Shown here: positions 12,481 to 23,319 of the stretch, in pieces | How positions within the stretch are numbered: the first letter of the stretch is position 1 | Layout: the number at the start of each line of letters is the position of its first letter | Source: Callaeas wilsoni | Taxonomy: Eukaryota > Chordata > Aves > Passeriformes > Callaeidae | Direction of reading: 5' to 3' | NCBI GenBank assembly: GCA_013398955.1 | Contig: VWPU01009708.1 | Location: forward strand, 124,001-188,000 | DNA: 64,000 bases | Made by a program: the position numbers and the translations under genes | Notes under the pieces: model-generated | Database searches by the model: none | What the model saw: the letters and a program-made list of their open reading frames with translations, nothing else | Told to the model about the DNA's origin: nothing

Positions 12481-12599
12481 AAAAAAGGAAACCAAAATGC
12501 CCCATTAGATTAAAGTCAAAGGGCTTAGTACTGATGGCAGGATGCTGCTCCATCTTGCTCTAAATGGACTTATTTTTGGAGCAAGAAAGACTTGCCCTC

Positions 12600-13470
12600 A
12601 GCCGAGGAGGGCGAGGTTAGGAAACACTTAAACAAACTGGGCACACACAGGTCCGTGGGATCTGATGGGATGCAGCCATGAGGGCTGAGGAAGCTGGCTG
12701 ATGGCCTTGCTTGTTTATCTCTGAAAGGTTATGGCAATTGGAAGAGCTTCCTGAGGAATGGAAGAAGTAAATCCCATCTCTATCTTCACAAAGAGAAAAA
12801 AGGAGAATTTTAAGAACTATAAGTTGTTCAGCCTCACCTGCATCCCTGTGAATCTGGTGAAGCAAATAATCCTGGAATCCTTTTTCAGACATGTGAAGGA
12901 TATAAAGGTTATCAGGAGCAGTCAGGATGAATTTCCAAAGGGCACATCATGCCTGAAAAAGCTGATAGCCTGACTAGCTTGGTGGATGACAAGAGAGCAA
13001 GGGATGGTGTTCACCTGACTTTAGCAAGGTTTTTGACACTCTCTCACAAAACATATCCCCGGATAAATAGTTTAAATGCAGGTTAGGTAAGTAACAGGGA
13101 GGTGGATTGAAAACTGGCTGAATGGCTGAGCCCGGAAAAGTGTAATGAGCCACAGAAAGTCCAGCTGGAAGCCAGTCACTGGTGATGGATCTCAGGGGCT
13201 GATACCACATCCTTAACATTTAACCCCTTCCTTAATGTCCTGGGAAACGGGGCGGAGGACATCTGCAGTGAGTTTACAGATTACATGAAAGATAGAGGAG
13301 TGAGCTGTGTACAAGATGGTTATATTGGTGTTCAGAGGGACTTGAACAGATTTTGAAGATATTGAAAACCTGAGCACATCAGCATGATGCTGGGCAGCCT
13401 GCTCTAGGTGACCCCACTTGTTCCTTTCTAACTTTACTGAGTCTGTGGCTCTATAATCTAGTTTGAATGT
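12600..13470 (+). mobile_element. CR1 LINE fragment, reverse transcriptase part plus 3' UTR
   Basis: From about 12604 the sequence tracks the CR1 ORF2 consensus: 'ggtccgtgggatctgatggg', then 'gaggaatggaagaagtaaat', then 'ctatcttcacaaagag'. The frame beginning near 12758 still reads CR1 reverse-transcriptase codons (IFTKRKKENFKNYKLFSLTC, then KQIILESFFRHVKDIKVIRS). Later come 'gactttagcaaggtttttga', corresponding to the catalytic-domain neighbourhood, and 'ggattgaaaactggctgaat'. After an internal deletion near 13370 it enters the 3' UTR word 'gcagcctgctctaggtgacc' and ends in a degenerate ATTCTATG-type tail. It is 5'-truncated, frameshifted and inactive. Confidence 0.9.
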
Positions 13471-13482
13471 ACAGTCCAGCCA

Positions 13483-13508
13483 CAAACAAACAAACAAACA
13501 ACAACAAA
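13483..13508. repeat. (CAAA)n microsatellite
   Basis: About six CAAA units followed by CAA units, just after the CR1 tail. It could be a remnant of the element's 3' simple repeat or an independent expansion. Confidence 0.85.
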
Positions 13509-13620
13509 CCCCCAGATAACAGGCAAGAATAAGTAAAACCATGACAATACCTTTATCTTCTAAATTGTCTACAGGATCCAGGCAAGAAATGTCTATTTTC
13601 TGAACTATTTGCCTGTCGGG

Positions 13621-13649
13621 TTTTTATTTATTGATTTATTTATTTATTC
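13621..13649. repeat. (TTTA)n microsatellite
   Basis: About seven TTTA-type units with one TTGA interruption. Confidence 0.85.
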
Positions 13650-14090
13650 CAGCCAGCTTGGTGATCCTGCCACATCCAGCTCCTAAGTAAAAGTGTGCAT
13701 CTGCAATTCATTACTGCAAATTTTAATCTCAAGCTTAAATACTAATGCAAAACAAATTTTAAGTCTTGCTTCCACAAACAGTTTCTTTAGAAACATAGGA
13801 CCAGAATTAAGTTTGCATAGTCAAGGATATAGAATCTTAGAGATTGTGATCAGTCATAAACCGTAAACACAGCTTGAATTCCAGAGTTTTGAGATTAAAA
13901 TAGCTGACATGGAGAAAACAAAATTCATCCCAAGTAGAAGTGGCTTTCTATGCCTTTAGAAAAAACTCCATAGGAGCTGGTTTTGTGTATTACTTAAATT
14001 ACTTTTTCTTTATAAAGCTGCAGATGCATTAACTAATAATAATTAATTACTAACTAATATTACTCTATCTGCTGCCATACTAAGCACAAA
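13650..14090. other. Unannotated stretch
   Basis: No gene or repeat that I can name. A short stretch rich in TAAT and ATTA words lies near 14030-14065 (potential homeodomain-type words, but such words are expected by chance in AT-rich DNA). Confidence 0.4.
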
Positions 14091-14094
14091 TATT

Positions 14095-14215
14095 TTTATG
14101 CGTGTTATTGTACATTTTCATACCTGCAAAAGTTAAGTGACTCACCTCAGCCTCACACAAACAATGCCAAATCTGCACTAGCAACATCTCCTGTCTACTC
14201 TAGCAAGTCACACTT
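14095..14215 (-). repeat. MIR-type ancient repeat
   Basis: The words 'ttttcatacctgcaaaagtt', 'aagtgactcacctcagcctc', 'acacaaacaatgccaaatct' follow the antisense MIR order ('attttacagatgaggaaact' ... 'ttaagtgacttgcccaaggt' ... 'cacacagctagtaagtggca'). The centre is the best-preserved part. Confidence 0.5.
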
Positions 14216-14524
14216 ATTTCTTTGGAACTTCTTTAACAAATCAGTGTTACGATCACTGGATAACAAAGACTGGACTGCAATATCTGTACCTCCACTGTTC
14301 TCAACTTAACTGCAATTCAAGTTCAAAGACCTTTCCAAACATCTACACTCAACACAAGGTGTACCTTGAGTTAGGTGAAATTTATCCCCATAAAAAGAGA
14401 ATTCATCTTCTCAGGATTTATGAGGCACTTACATCACAAGGTTTGTGCTAAGCCAGTGTACAGGAGTGCGTTTGACCCTTGGTCTGCTTGAGGGCGTGTT
14501 TTATAATTCAGAAGTCTCAGGTCA

Positions 14525-14585
14525 GTGGTGGATTCAGTTTAAGGCCTTATCTCCCTTGAAATCAATGGCAAAATAAAAAGAGCTA
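14525..14585 (-). repeat. Ancient amniote fold-back repeat fragment
   Basis: The words 'aaggccttatctcccttgaa' and 'atcaatggcaaaa' match the antisense of the 'attgacttcaatgggctttg ... ggatcaggcc' phrase seen at 2880-2995. This is a short fragment. Confidence 0.35.
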
Positions 14586-14599
14586 TCCATACTTTTTTT

Positions 14600-15885
14600 A
14601 ACTTAGAGAAAAATCACATTTGGTCCCATGGCAGAAAAAATGGAAGAGAAGATAAATAATGCTTTTTTTCCTTTGGAGGTTCCTTGGTATGGATATCCAT
14701 GGCATAAGAAAGAGAGAAAAGAAACAGTGCATGGCAAGTTTTTGAGACTTTTAGATCAAGGACTGCAAGCTCTGTATCAATCATTCCATAGCCTCTGCTC
14801 TGAGGGATACCAAAACTTGCTCTATGCTGCATATCTGCTTCACATTTCACATCCTATAATTTTACACTGTAAAAATTCAGCACACAGGAAAAAAGGAGTG
14901 ACAATGAGAAAAGGGATTTCATTAGTGTTGTGATGGTTTGATTTACTCAGGGCAATACAAAACCACATGTATTCCTCATCAGTTCACAAAGGAAACAAGC
15001 ACTAAACCTGAACCACTGCTTTGTCAAAAAGAAGAATTAAATTACAGTAAGACAGAAGAGTTTCATAGTATAAAATGTTTGTAATGAAACTTGTAATTTT
15101 CCAAAGTTCTTATTTGTTTGCACATATTCCAAATAGAGACTCTGCAGGGAGATATACAGCTTCCATCTTCATAGATTTTCTATGATGAGAGAAAAGCAAT
15201 AAAATGTAAGGATCTGTAGATTTCTGGGTAGAAAACGTGCACTTGTAGCATCGAGTCACGATAATTAGCACAGAAATTCTTATTAAGACCAGTCTGGCAA
15301 GCTGGGTTGTTGCCAATACATTTGTCCATTTGTTCCCTAATAGCACAGAATCTGCCTAGTGACATAATACCCTAAAAAGATCGAGTTTGAAAAAGTAGAC
15401 TCTAATTCACTTGCCACATTTTTCATTAAAAAAAAAAAGTGTAAAAGTGGACATGATTGCTTGCTCTATTTTCTCATTCAGGCTGATGTATTACACAGCA
15501 CAAAGAATCAGGAGTTGCTTATATGGATTTATCTTTACACAGAAAGAAATAGTTAATCAGTATCGTTTATCTTGTTGGGGACAACAGTTAATTGTACACT
15601 TAATTCTAAACCAACCAAACCTCTATTGTGTTCAGCAATAACAAAGTGTATGAAAAACACACCACAAAGTTCAGGCAAAGACGTCAGCAAAACCACAGAG
15701 GTGTTATGTGCAATAGATCTGAAAATCAGGAAAGCTGGGAGCAGATTAAGCTTATACTGGAGGCACGTTCTTTCCTCAGACCTTATAGTCCAACTTTTAG
15801 TTGACTTCACGGTACAGCTGGTCAGAACTGATATAAAGTTCAAGGAAAATTGAAATATATTAAAGAAAAGTTATTAATATGTATA
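14600..15885. other. Unannotated stretch
   Basis: Overlapping open stretches of 76-101 codons occur on both strands (14614-14933, 15411-15853). None has a motif I recognise, a plausible start context or splice support. I take them as chance in moderately AT-rich DNA. Confidence 0.4.
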
Positions 15886-15886
15886 T

Positions 15887-16018
15887 TTTTTGAAAGCTTT
15901 TGTTGCTTCCAAAAGGAATTAAATGATAGTTCAGGACCCACCCTACAAAATTTTTTTGAAAGCTTTTGTTGCTTCCAAAAGGAATTAAATGATAGTTCAG
16001 GACCCACCCTACAAAATT
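15887..16018. repeat. 66-bp tandem duplication, two copies
   Basis: Two head-to-tail copies with a 66-bp period (15887-15952 and 15953-16018) appear identical by eye. The unit runs from a T run through 'tgaaagcttttgttgcttcc' to 'gacccaccctacaaaatt'. Because 66 is a multiple of three, a minus-strand frame stays open and repeats a 22-residue block, but nothing else suggests coding. Near identity implies a recent duplication or an assembly effect. Confidence 0.95.
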
Positions 16019-16019
16019 T

Positions 16020-17250
16020 TGCTGGTTAGAATCTAAAGAGACACTAAAAGAATCCTTACAGCATCTTGAACAATTGCAAGCATTAGAACTACATGGTTCA
16101 GGTACAGTTTGTCCTACCACTAATTTTTCTTCAAACATTGAGTGAAGTTTTACTTGCTTTATTAATTAAATCTTGTTGGCCTAATTTTTAATATACTTAG
16201 CCTTATACTCCAAAAGATTTTAGTGTTTCTCTAATAATGATGTTTAACATCTCCTAGAAGAGAGTTCTACACGTGTGTAGGCTTTAATGACGTAAAGACA
16301 GTGCCTTATAACAACAAAAAGCAGGGGCTGACTCCTGCAAAAATAAAAATGACCCCAAGAACAAGACTTCTCAGTTCTAACACATTTATATTCAATGCTG
16401 GCAGTCTACAGAATATTCCTAAGGCATACAAAACAGCCACAAAGAATTGGTCTAAACCCTGCAGGTTTCTACTTCCACCATCAAACTAAATTTTAAAAGC
16501 TGACAATTGAAGAAGATTGAAAAATAGTTAGTTCCTTTTGACCTTGAAACATATTGTGTTTTTTTATTTTAAATGATTAATATTGAACTTCACAGAAAAG
16601 CTGAAGTCTCTCTTAGTTTAACTCCCATATTTTGAAAAAAAAAAGGTTTATTTTTAGGAGTAGATGTGAAGTCCCACATGAAACTGAGCAAAATAAAGAC
16701 CTTCAAAGCACATAAAGGTAAATCTTTCATAATGATTAAGTTTATTGACCAGGAGAGAGAGACTTTCAGAGTTAACCCTGGTCAGCTGGCAAAAATTGTA
16801 TTCATTGTACTTGTGATTGGAGAGATCTGTATTGAAAGATATTTATCTTCTCAGATGAGCAGAGACAAGATCAACTGTGTACTTGTAAGGAGAGAAGTAA
16901 GGGTTGCAGTTCATAGCAGATGTGAGCACAGATCCTGAATATTTGTGCCTATTTAAGCTTAGAGATGGTTGCACAAGCTGCACAAGTGTACTTATAAGCA
17001 GGGAACAGTTTTACAATATCAAGATTAAAAGGCTTAAAATTTGATCATTTAGTCCTGCTTTAATATTACATCAGTTCATACAAACATAACAAGCATCCCA
17101 TTTAGAGTCCCTTTGAACCTGAAGGCAGAACTAAAGAATCAGGCTCCAAAGGTTAGCCTGCATTCCAGCAAGCATTTGGCTGGTTAAGAGCTTATTACCC
17201 TGTAATGAAAGGTGTGAATAATTAACATTCCCAAACTGGGCTGAGACTGG
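16020..17250. other. Unannotated stretch
   Basis: AT-rich unique sequence. No gene or repeat is recognised. Open stretches are at most 90 codons. Confidence 0.45.
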
Positions 17251-17271
17251 CCACTTCCAGCATTGATAACA

Positions 17272-17368
17272 ATGTGCTCCTGGGAGCACAGAACCGAGTT
17301 TCTCCAGCGCGTGATGCAGGCTGTGCAGAGGCTAGATAACAGTCCCAAGGGATTTGGTTTAAAGGCAG
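17272..17368 (+). other. Weak candidate first coding exon
   Basis: An ATG with A at -3 opens 32 codons that run without a stop to a perfect donor (GCAG at 17365-17368, then GTAAGT). The encoded stretch is compositionally protein-like (charged and amphipathic, including FLQRVMQAVQRLDNSPKGFG). I do not recognise it, there is no CpG island and no partner exon, and a 32-codon open stretch next to a good donor is not rare by chance. Confidence 0.12.
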
Positions 17369-17369
17369 G

Positions 17370-20325
17370 TAAGTCTAAATGAGGTGCCTTTACATCTGAC
17401 TGCAGCAACACAAGGGAATAGAGGAGAACGAGCCTGTACAATCTGGTATATTCAAAGAAACCCAGAATCCCAAGGAAATGTACAGTGGTGCCTTTCGTGG
17501 TGGAAGTGTCACTGCTCTAACACTGCAGAAGCTTGTAAAAGAAAGCTTAAGTGTCAAAGATCAGAAAAAAGCTCTACCACGTCAGCCTCAATGATCAATC
17601 CTCCAGCTCAAAGCCCCACTGAAATCATGGACAAATTGTACTGTTAAACTGAAATCGCTATTGGACATGGTGGTCAATTATTCCCCATATTCACAGTAGA
17701 TAAAAGTTGTCTATTGAAATGCTCTTTCTACAATAAAGATGCTAGAAATGCGTATTGTGCTGTTTAAATGCTATTGAAATTGATGCCAAGAAAAACAGTC
17801 GTGCCTGGCTGACATTCGAGATAATTTGGCAAGTTACCGAAAAGTTTTGTTGTATGTCCCAATTTATTTCTGTGTATACAAAGCCATCCCATAAGCCAAA
17901 AGCTATGTTAAACTATAACAACCTTGTGTTTTCTGCAAAAGAATAAAAGGTGACAAGGAACCAGTACATTTTTCAGTATTAAAGCGTATGAGAAACTATT
18001 TTCTACCAGAGTACAACCATTGGAATGCTTTTGTGGTAGAGAACTTTTTGTTTTGGTAAGTTTTAAAGCCTGTAGGTCATCTGGAGACTGTTTCCAGCTC
18101 AGGAAGTTTTTGAGCATGTGGTTAGACCACAAAGTGATCTAAAACACTTTAAGAAAATGTGGTTTCTTTTTCCTCCTAAATTTCTTTATGTCACATTTGT
18201 CAACAAACACATCACAGCACAAAAGGCATGTGATCAAACAGCAAGCTGCCTTTAGGAGCTGAGATTCTGCCTGCTGAATCTCATCTAAGACTCCCCTAAA
18301 CTCCATAATCTTCTTGATGGCCAACACATCCCTTATCATGAACCTACACAAACTTCATTGCCACACCACTCTGAAACAGTGCTATTAACCCAAGGGTCAA
18401 TGAGGCACAGGCAGCAGGGCATTGTTTCATGAAGCTCAAAATCAGTGAAAGCCTCCTTAACTCTTCCCATCAGCAGAGGTACACCAGAACGCCTTCATGA
18501 ATACAAGGACAAGTAGAATATTTGGTACTGCAGGCATTGTGATGGGATCTTTTATTTATGCCTTGACTAGAACACCTGAATTGCTCTAGGAAAGATTGTC
18601 ACTGTTCTCAGCATCATAAGAAGCAGAAAGCAAGGAAACCTTTCTTCTGTTGTCAAAACAACTTGGACCTCAGAAATATTCTATAATCATTATCCCTGGT
18701 GAAAATCCATTTTGCTAAACTCAGCTACTCCACAATTATGATCAGGGCTTCAAAAATTACGGGATTGAAAAATGGCAAGACTGTAAGAAAAACATCACTG
18801 AATACTGAGGTCATGGAAGTTGGCATTACCAGTGTTGATGTACTGCTTTCAAGTCTGAGGGAGGGCAGGCGGGTTGGAGCAGTACGAGTCCCTGCTGCCC
18901 TGATGGCCATCTGGTTCAGCTTCTGAGATCAAACCTTCTCTACAATTAACTACTCTACTTTGAACAAAAAAAAAAGATTCAAAACAAGTTGTAATTGAAC
19001 TGTAACATTGAAACTAGTGATGTTATACTTTGAAGCATGAATAAGATTTCTTTCCAATAACAGATAAACAGGATAACGTTAATTTGTCTTTGCACATCTA
19101 TTTATACCTACAAGGAGTTACACTGTCTGTTGCTTCTCATAATGACTCAAATTAATGATAGAGTCACTTTATAAAATATAACTTAATTCTCTCCGTAATA
19201 GAAATTTGTTTAGGGTAATGGAAGGTACCAAACTCAGCTGTCCATACCATCCAAATATAGAATATTAAAAATCTGCTTGTTTCAAACAAAGAGAAAATGA
19301 AACACTAATAGCTCACAGAAACAGAAAACACAGGCACTGAGTACACAAATGCATTTTACATCTAACCAGCTGTATAATAATTTAATGGATCCCAGATGCT
19401 GCAGTAAAGCAAGGCAAGAGCTTAACTATGCAACTTATTTGAAACAGATATATATTATTTAACTTTATTCCTGTGATAACAGTGAAATGTACAGGTTATG
19501 CGTTTCAGCCTGAATTTCCTACATACGCCAGAAATCATAGTCCTGTCAGTAAGCCACCTCAGTGGTCAAAAATGAAAGGTGCTCTGGTATTTACTGTGAG
19601 AAAGTAAGACTTTCCCAGATAGCCTACAAGAAAAAAAAATCCCACCTCTTTTCTTCCAAAGTACATCAATCATAAAGGGTCCTGAAGGAGGTGCTGAGCT
19701 CCTGCTTTCACTCAGGACGCTCTGAGAACTTTCAGAGAGTAACCTTCACATTGGAGTTATGTAAACAGATCAAGCCCATAAACCACTCCAGGCCTGCCAG
19801 GGCTACAGGGCACAGCAAAAGGTTTGAGGAAGGATGGTCGAAGATTCACTCCCACTTAAAGCCTGGTCTAGCATCAATAAGGCAGGGAGACAGCAAACAG
19901 GAGAATGCAGAGAGGGAAATGGGGAAGAAAGAACATCAGACTTGTGCATAGGGAAAGGCTCCAGATTTTCTCCGGGTGACAAAACTCAGAGACACCTGGC
20001 ATGTTCTCTGAACACGGCATGAAATGGATTTACAGAAGGACCAGGCTTATCTAATATTTTGTGTGGACATGAAGTCCTTCATACTGCAATCTGTTTGCCT
20101 TTAGAATACCCAGCTGTATGTGGAGTTCGGGAGCTGTATCAGAAAGGGGGAAAGGAAAGGGAAAGGAAAAAAGACATTTTTGTGTTACATCTCTGCACAG
20201 AGCCCATTGGGTTTTTTTCAAACTATTCAGGAGGAAAGTGTACAGCTAGGGAAATCTTGTTAGGTCTGTCTTACCTTTAGCTTCACGTAGCTATAAAAAT
20301 AAGAGGTCTTCTTTAGGCCACTTAC
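17370..20325. other. Unannotated stretch
   Basis: About 3 kb with no gene, LINE or LTR that I can recognise. Poly-A runs are short. A few open stretches of 60-87 codons have no support. Confidence 0.45.
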
Positions 20326-20329
20326 TCTA

Positions 20330-20843
20330 GTTTTGGAATTGTGCTGGAAGCAGTGTTGGTAAGACAGGAATGTTTTAGTTCTTGCTGAGCAGGGCTCACA
20401 CAGAGCCAAGGCCTTTTCTGCCCCTCACCCACCCCATCAGCGGGGTCTGGGGGTGCACAGGGAGCTGGGAGGGGACACAGCCAGGACAGCTGAGCCCAAC
20501 TGACCAAAGGGATGTCCCGGACAACATGGACCATGCTCAGCATCTAAAGCTGGGGGAGAAGGAGGAGAAAGGATCTTCACAGTGATGGCTTTTGTCTCCC
20601 CAGGTAACCATTACAAGGGATGGAGCCCTCCTCTCCTGGAGATTGCTGAACACCTGCCTGCCTTTGGGATGTGGGGAAAGAATTCCTTGGTTTGCTTTCC
20701 TTGCGTGTACAGCATTTGTTTTAACTCTTAAATCCATGAGTTTTCTCACTCGTACCCTTCCAATTCTCTCCCCTATCCCACTGGGAACAAGTGAGCAAGC
20801 AGCTGTGTGGTGCTTAGTTGCTGTCTGAGGTTAAACCATGACA
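20330..20843 (+). mobile_element. Solo LTR of an avian endogenous retrovirus
   Basis: The sequence follows a widespread avian LTR, probably ERVL-type, word for word: 'aatgttttagttcttgctga', 'gccaaggccttttctgcccc', 'gggggtgcacagggagctgg', 'aactgaccaaagggatgtcc', 'catgctcagcatctaaagct' (degenerate TATA region, 20533-20552), 'gatggagccctcctctcctg', 'gctgtgtggtgcttagttgc', ending 'gaggttaaaccatgaca'. The polyadenylation-signal region is decayed. I see no internal gag, pol or env sequence on either side, so it is a solo LTR. The 5' edge is uncertain by some tens of bases and I could not identify a target-site duplication. Confidence 0.8.
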
Positions 20844-20849
20844 GGTCTT

Positions 20850-22958
20850 TTCTCCTTTAGCCTATTTAATTAAATTAAATAATATCATATGACAAAAAAA
20901 ATCTAATACCACATCTCCTTTAGGACTCCCTAGGGGAGCAATGTGCTTTTAGTTGTGCTTCTTAGCAGATACCTGCAGAGTTGTCATTTCCTGAAGTGCA
21001 GCTCGCAGATGTTCTCAAACTAACTTCAACCCCTTGCATCACATTTGGCATTGGGACAGCTGCAGAAGTCATCACTCCCTGCCTCCCCCTTTCTCCTCTG
21101 CCAGAGGTTTCCATAATCCCAGCAAGGATGAGGCTGAATGGGACAGGTGTTGTACTACCAGAGTCCAGGGATTATTAACTGAAAATCACAAATTATGTTG
21201 ATAAGTCAAAAAGCAAATTGCAGACACACAGGTGCTACTCTGTGTGCCAAAAATGCTGGGTAAGTACCCAAGCAGCTGGCACACACCGAGCTCTGCACCA
21301 TCACCACTGTACTCTTTGCACTGCTCCAGGGTTTAAAACAGCAGCTGAATACCTCTGTATACCTTCCCAAGAGCTGCTCGAAAAATGGATTACCAATTCC
21401 ACAAAAAAAAAAAAAATAGTATTTTAAGAGTGAAAATGTAGGGAACTGTAAAAAAAAAAAATTCAATTGAAATATGAACATTAAAAACACATGGAAATAC
21501 CAGTGATTACTCATCATTGCTACATTCTCTACAGTTTACAAAGTTTGCTAAAAAGTCTTTAGGTAGTTGAAGAATTCATCTTCAAATGATATAAATAAGA
21601 TCCTGAACATATGTTCATAGGGTAATTTTGGTTGAAAATTTAAATCAAACTTGATTAAAAAATCTAGAAATTCTTCCATAATCCAGGACTCAAAGATTCT
21701 CCTATTTTTTAGGTTTGTCATTTTAGATAGGAAACTCATGTCATCTATTCTTGTCATAATTAATTAGACAGGTTCATTAAATACTTTTCTTTGTTTCAAT
21801 AATCAGTCTATACATAATTTCTAAACCCAAACCATTTTAAATTCAAAGCATTTCTATACCTAAACCTGTCTGCAGACTCACTCTGAGAGTGTCAAACCTC
21901 TGCCTCAAGGTCCAAAACCTCATTCCCTACAGTTATCCCATCAGCAGGATTAGCCATATTTGTCATGTTATATACTTGGTTAAGTCTTTTGTAAAATGTG
22001 AAAATATAATATTAAACCTTTTACAAGAAGTGAAGAAAAAAGGTCCCTTCTCAGGTGAGAATGACAAAATAGATGGATTAACTAAAAGGATTAGGGACAG
22101 TCTACTGTATGTCTTACTAGCCTAGTTTGAGAACTTATCCATGCTACCATTCCTAAAAATAAAAAATAAATAGCCCCCTTTCCAGAAATTATTAATTTGG
22201 AGTCTTCAATGGAGAAGAAAATATTTGTGTATCAATTTTACTGGAATTCTAGCCACAAAATGTAAGATCTTTTTTAATTCAGCCAGGGCACAGACACTAA
22301 TCTTACAGGGAATGATTAAGTTGTCAGTTTAAGAATACAGTGTGGGGGTTTTACAGTTTTCTTTATATTGTGGCATTTGGTTTAGTTCCTTATATGTGCA
22401 ATTTTTAAAGACTTTTATTGTTGCGGAGTTGGATCTAGAATGTGAAACACCAGTGGCTTTTATGAGCCTGTCCGGGCTATCCAAACAAAAAAATCCTTGT
22501 AGTAGGCAAGTTTAAGGCACTACTGCTCATGAATTTTAATGAAAAGGCCGGCATGCATATGTAACACAGCCCTGTGCTGAATGGACTCCTAAGTGTTTTA
22601 ATGTGTTACCACCGGCTAAACTCTCAGGAAAGACAAAGCGGTTGAGACATGTGCTTTAGATCTGAATGACGTGCATTTTCTTCTGACATCTACAGTAGCT
22701 GGTTCTGGCCACGGCATTGCGTGTGGAATACAGGGGACAAGGAAATCAAGATGGCCAAAAATCTAACTATATCTAGAGATTGTATTTCACAGTGGGTTTT
22801 GCCTCTTTTGATTTCCATACTCCTAATTCTAACTGAGCAATGACTGATGAAAATGTTCTTTTTGTGTGCTGCAGCCAAACGAGCTCAAATGAAAATAAAT
22901 GTCCCTACGCTAGATGTCATATTCATCTATTTCTTTCAAATGCCAAGTCATCTCTGGT
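20850..22958. other. Unannotated stretch with poly-A runs
   Basis: Unique AT-rich DNA. A 14-A run lies at 21403-21416 and a 10-A run near 21451. A splice-acceptor-like pyrimidine tract ending in GCTGCAG occurs near 22875, but no supported exon follows it. Confidence 0.45.
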
Positions 22959-22960
22959 TC

Positions 22961-22977
22961 AAAAAAAAAAAAAAAAA
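22961..22977. repeat. Poly-A run (17)
   Basis: An uninterrupted run of 17 A with no SINE or processed-gene body directly upstream that I can recognise. Confidence 0.9.
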
Positions 22978-23182
22978 GAAATTCAGCAAATTGAATAAGT
23001 TAAAATCCCATAATTATTTGGTTTTTAGGGTTTTCAAAAGTTCACAAGGACATATTGCTAGCATCTTCAAAAATACTGTTTGTTATATCTCCATGAAATT
23101 AGATATCTGTGAAATACTGACTCCAAACTTAAACATCTCCTATATTACAGAAGAACAGTGTTTTCTACTTCCCTGAGCCTGC

Positions 23183-23242
23183 CCTTCCTTCCTTCCTTCC
23201 TTCCTTCCTTCCTTCCTTCCTTCCTTCCTTCCTTCCTTCCTT
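23183..23242. repeat. (CCTT)15 microsatellite
   Basis: Fifteen perfect CCTT units (60 bp). A perfect array of this length is expected to be highly polymorphic. Confidence 0.98.
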
Positions 23243-23314
23243 CCCCCCCCCCTCCTCTCCCCCCTCCCTCCCCCCCCCCCCCCCTCCCTCCCCCCCCTCC
23301 CTCCCCTCTTCCCC
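23243..23314 (-). repeat. C-rich tract, G-quadruplex forming on the minus strand
   Basis: At least nine C runs of three or more bases, including runs of 10 and 15, are separated mostly by single T. On the minus strand this gives many overlapping G3+N1-7 motifs and so a strong quadruplex potential; the plus strand could form an i-motif. It grows directly out of the (CCTT)n array, probably by slippage and point change. Confidence 0.9.
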
Positions 23315-23319
23315 TGCTG

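Noticed and set aside
18370..18470. Possible MIR antisense piece ('gaggcacaggcagcagg').
   Set aside because: Only one word matches and neighbouring words are not in MIR order.
22850..22900. Acceptor-like TTCTTTTTGTGTGCTGCAG.
   Set aside because: The following frames lead into a poly-A run, with no donor or poly(A) signal in a plausible place.
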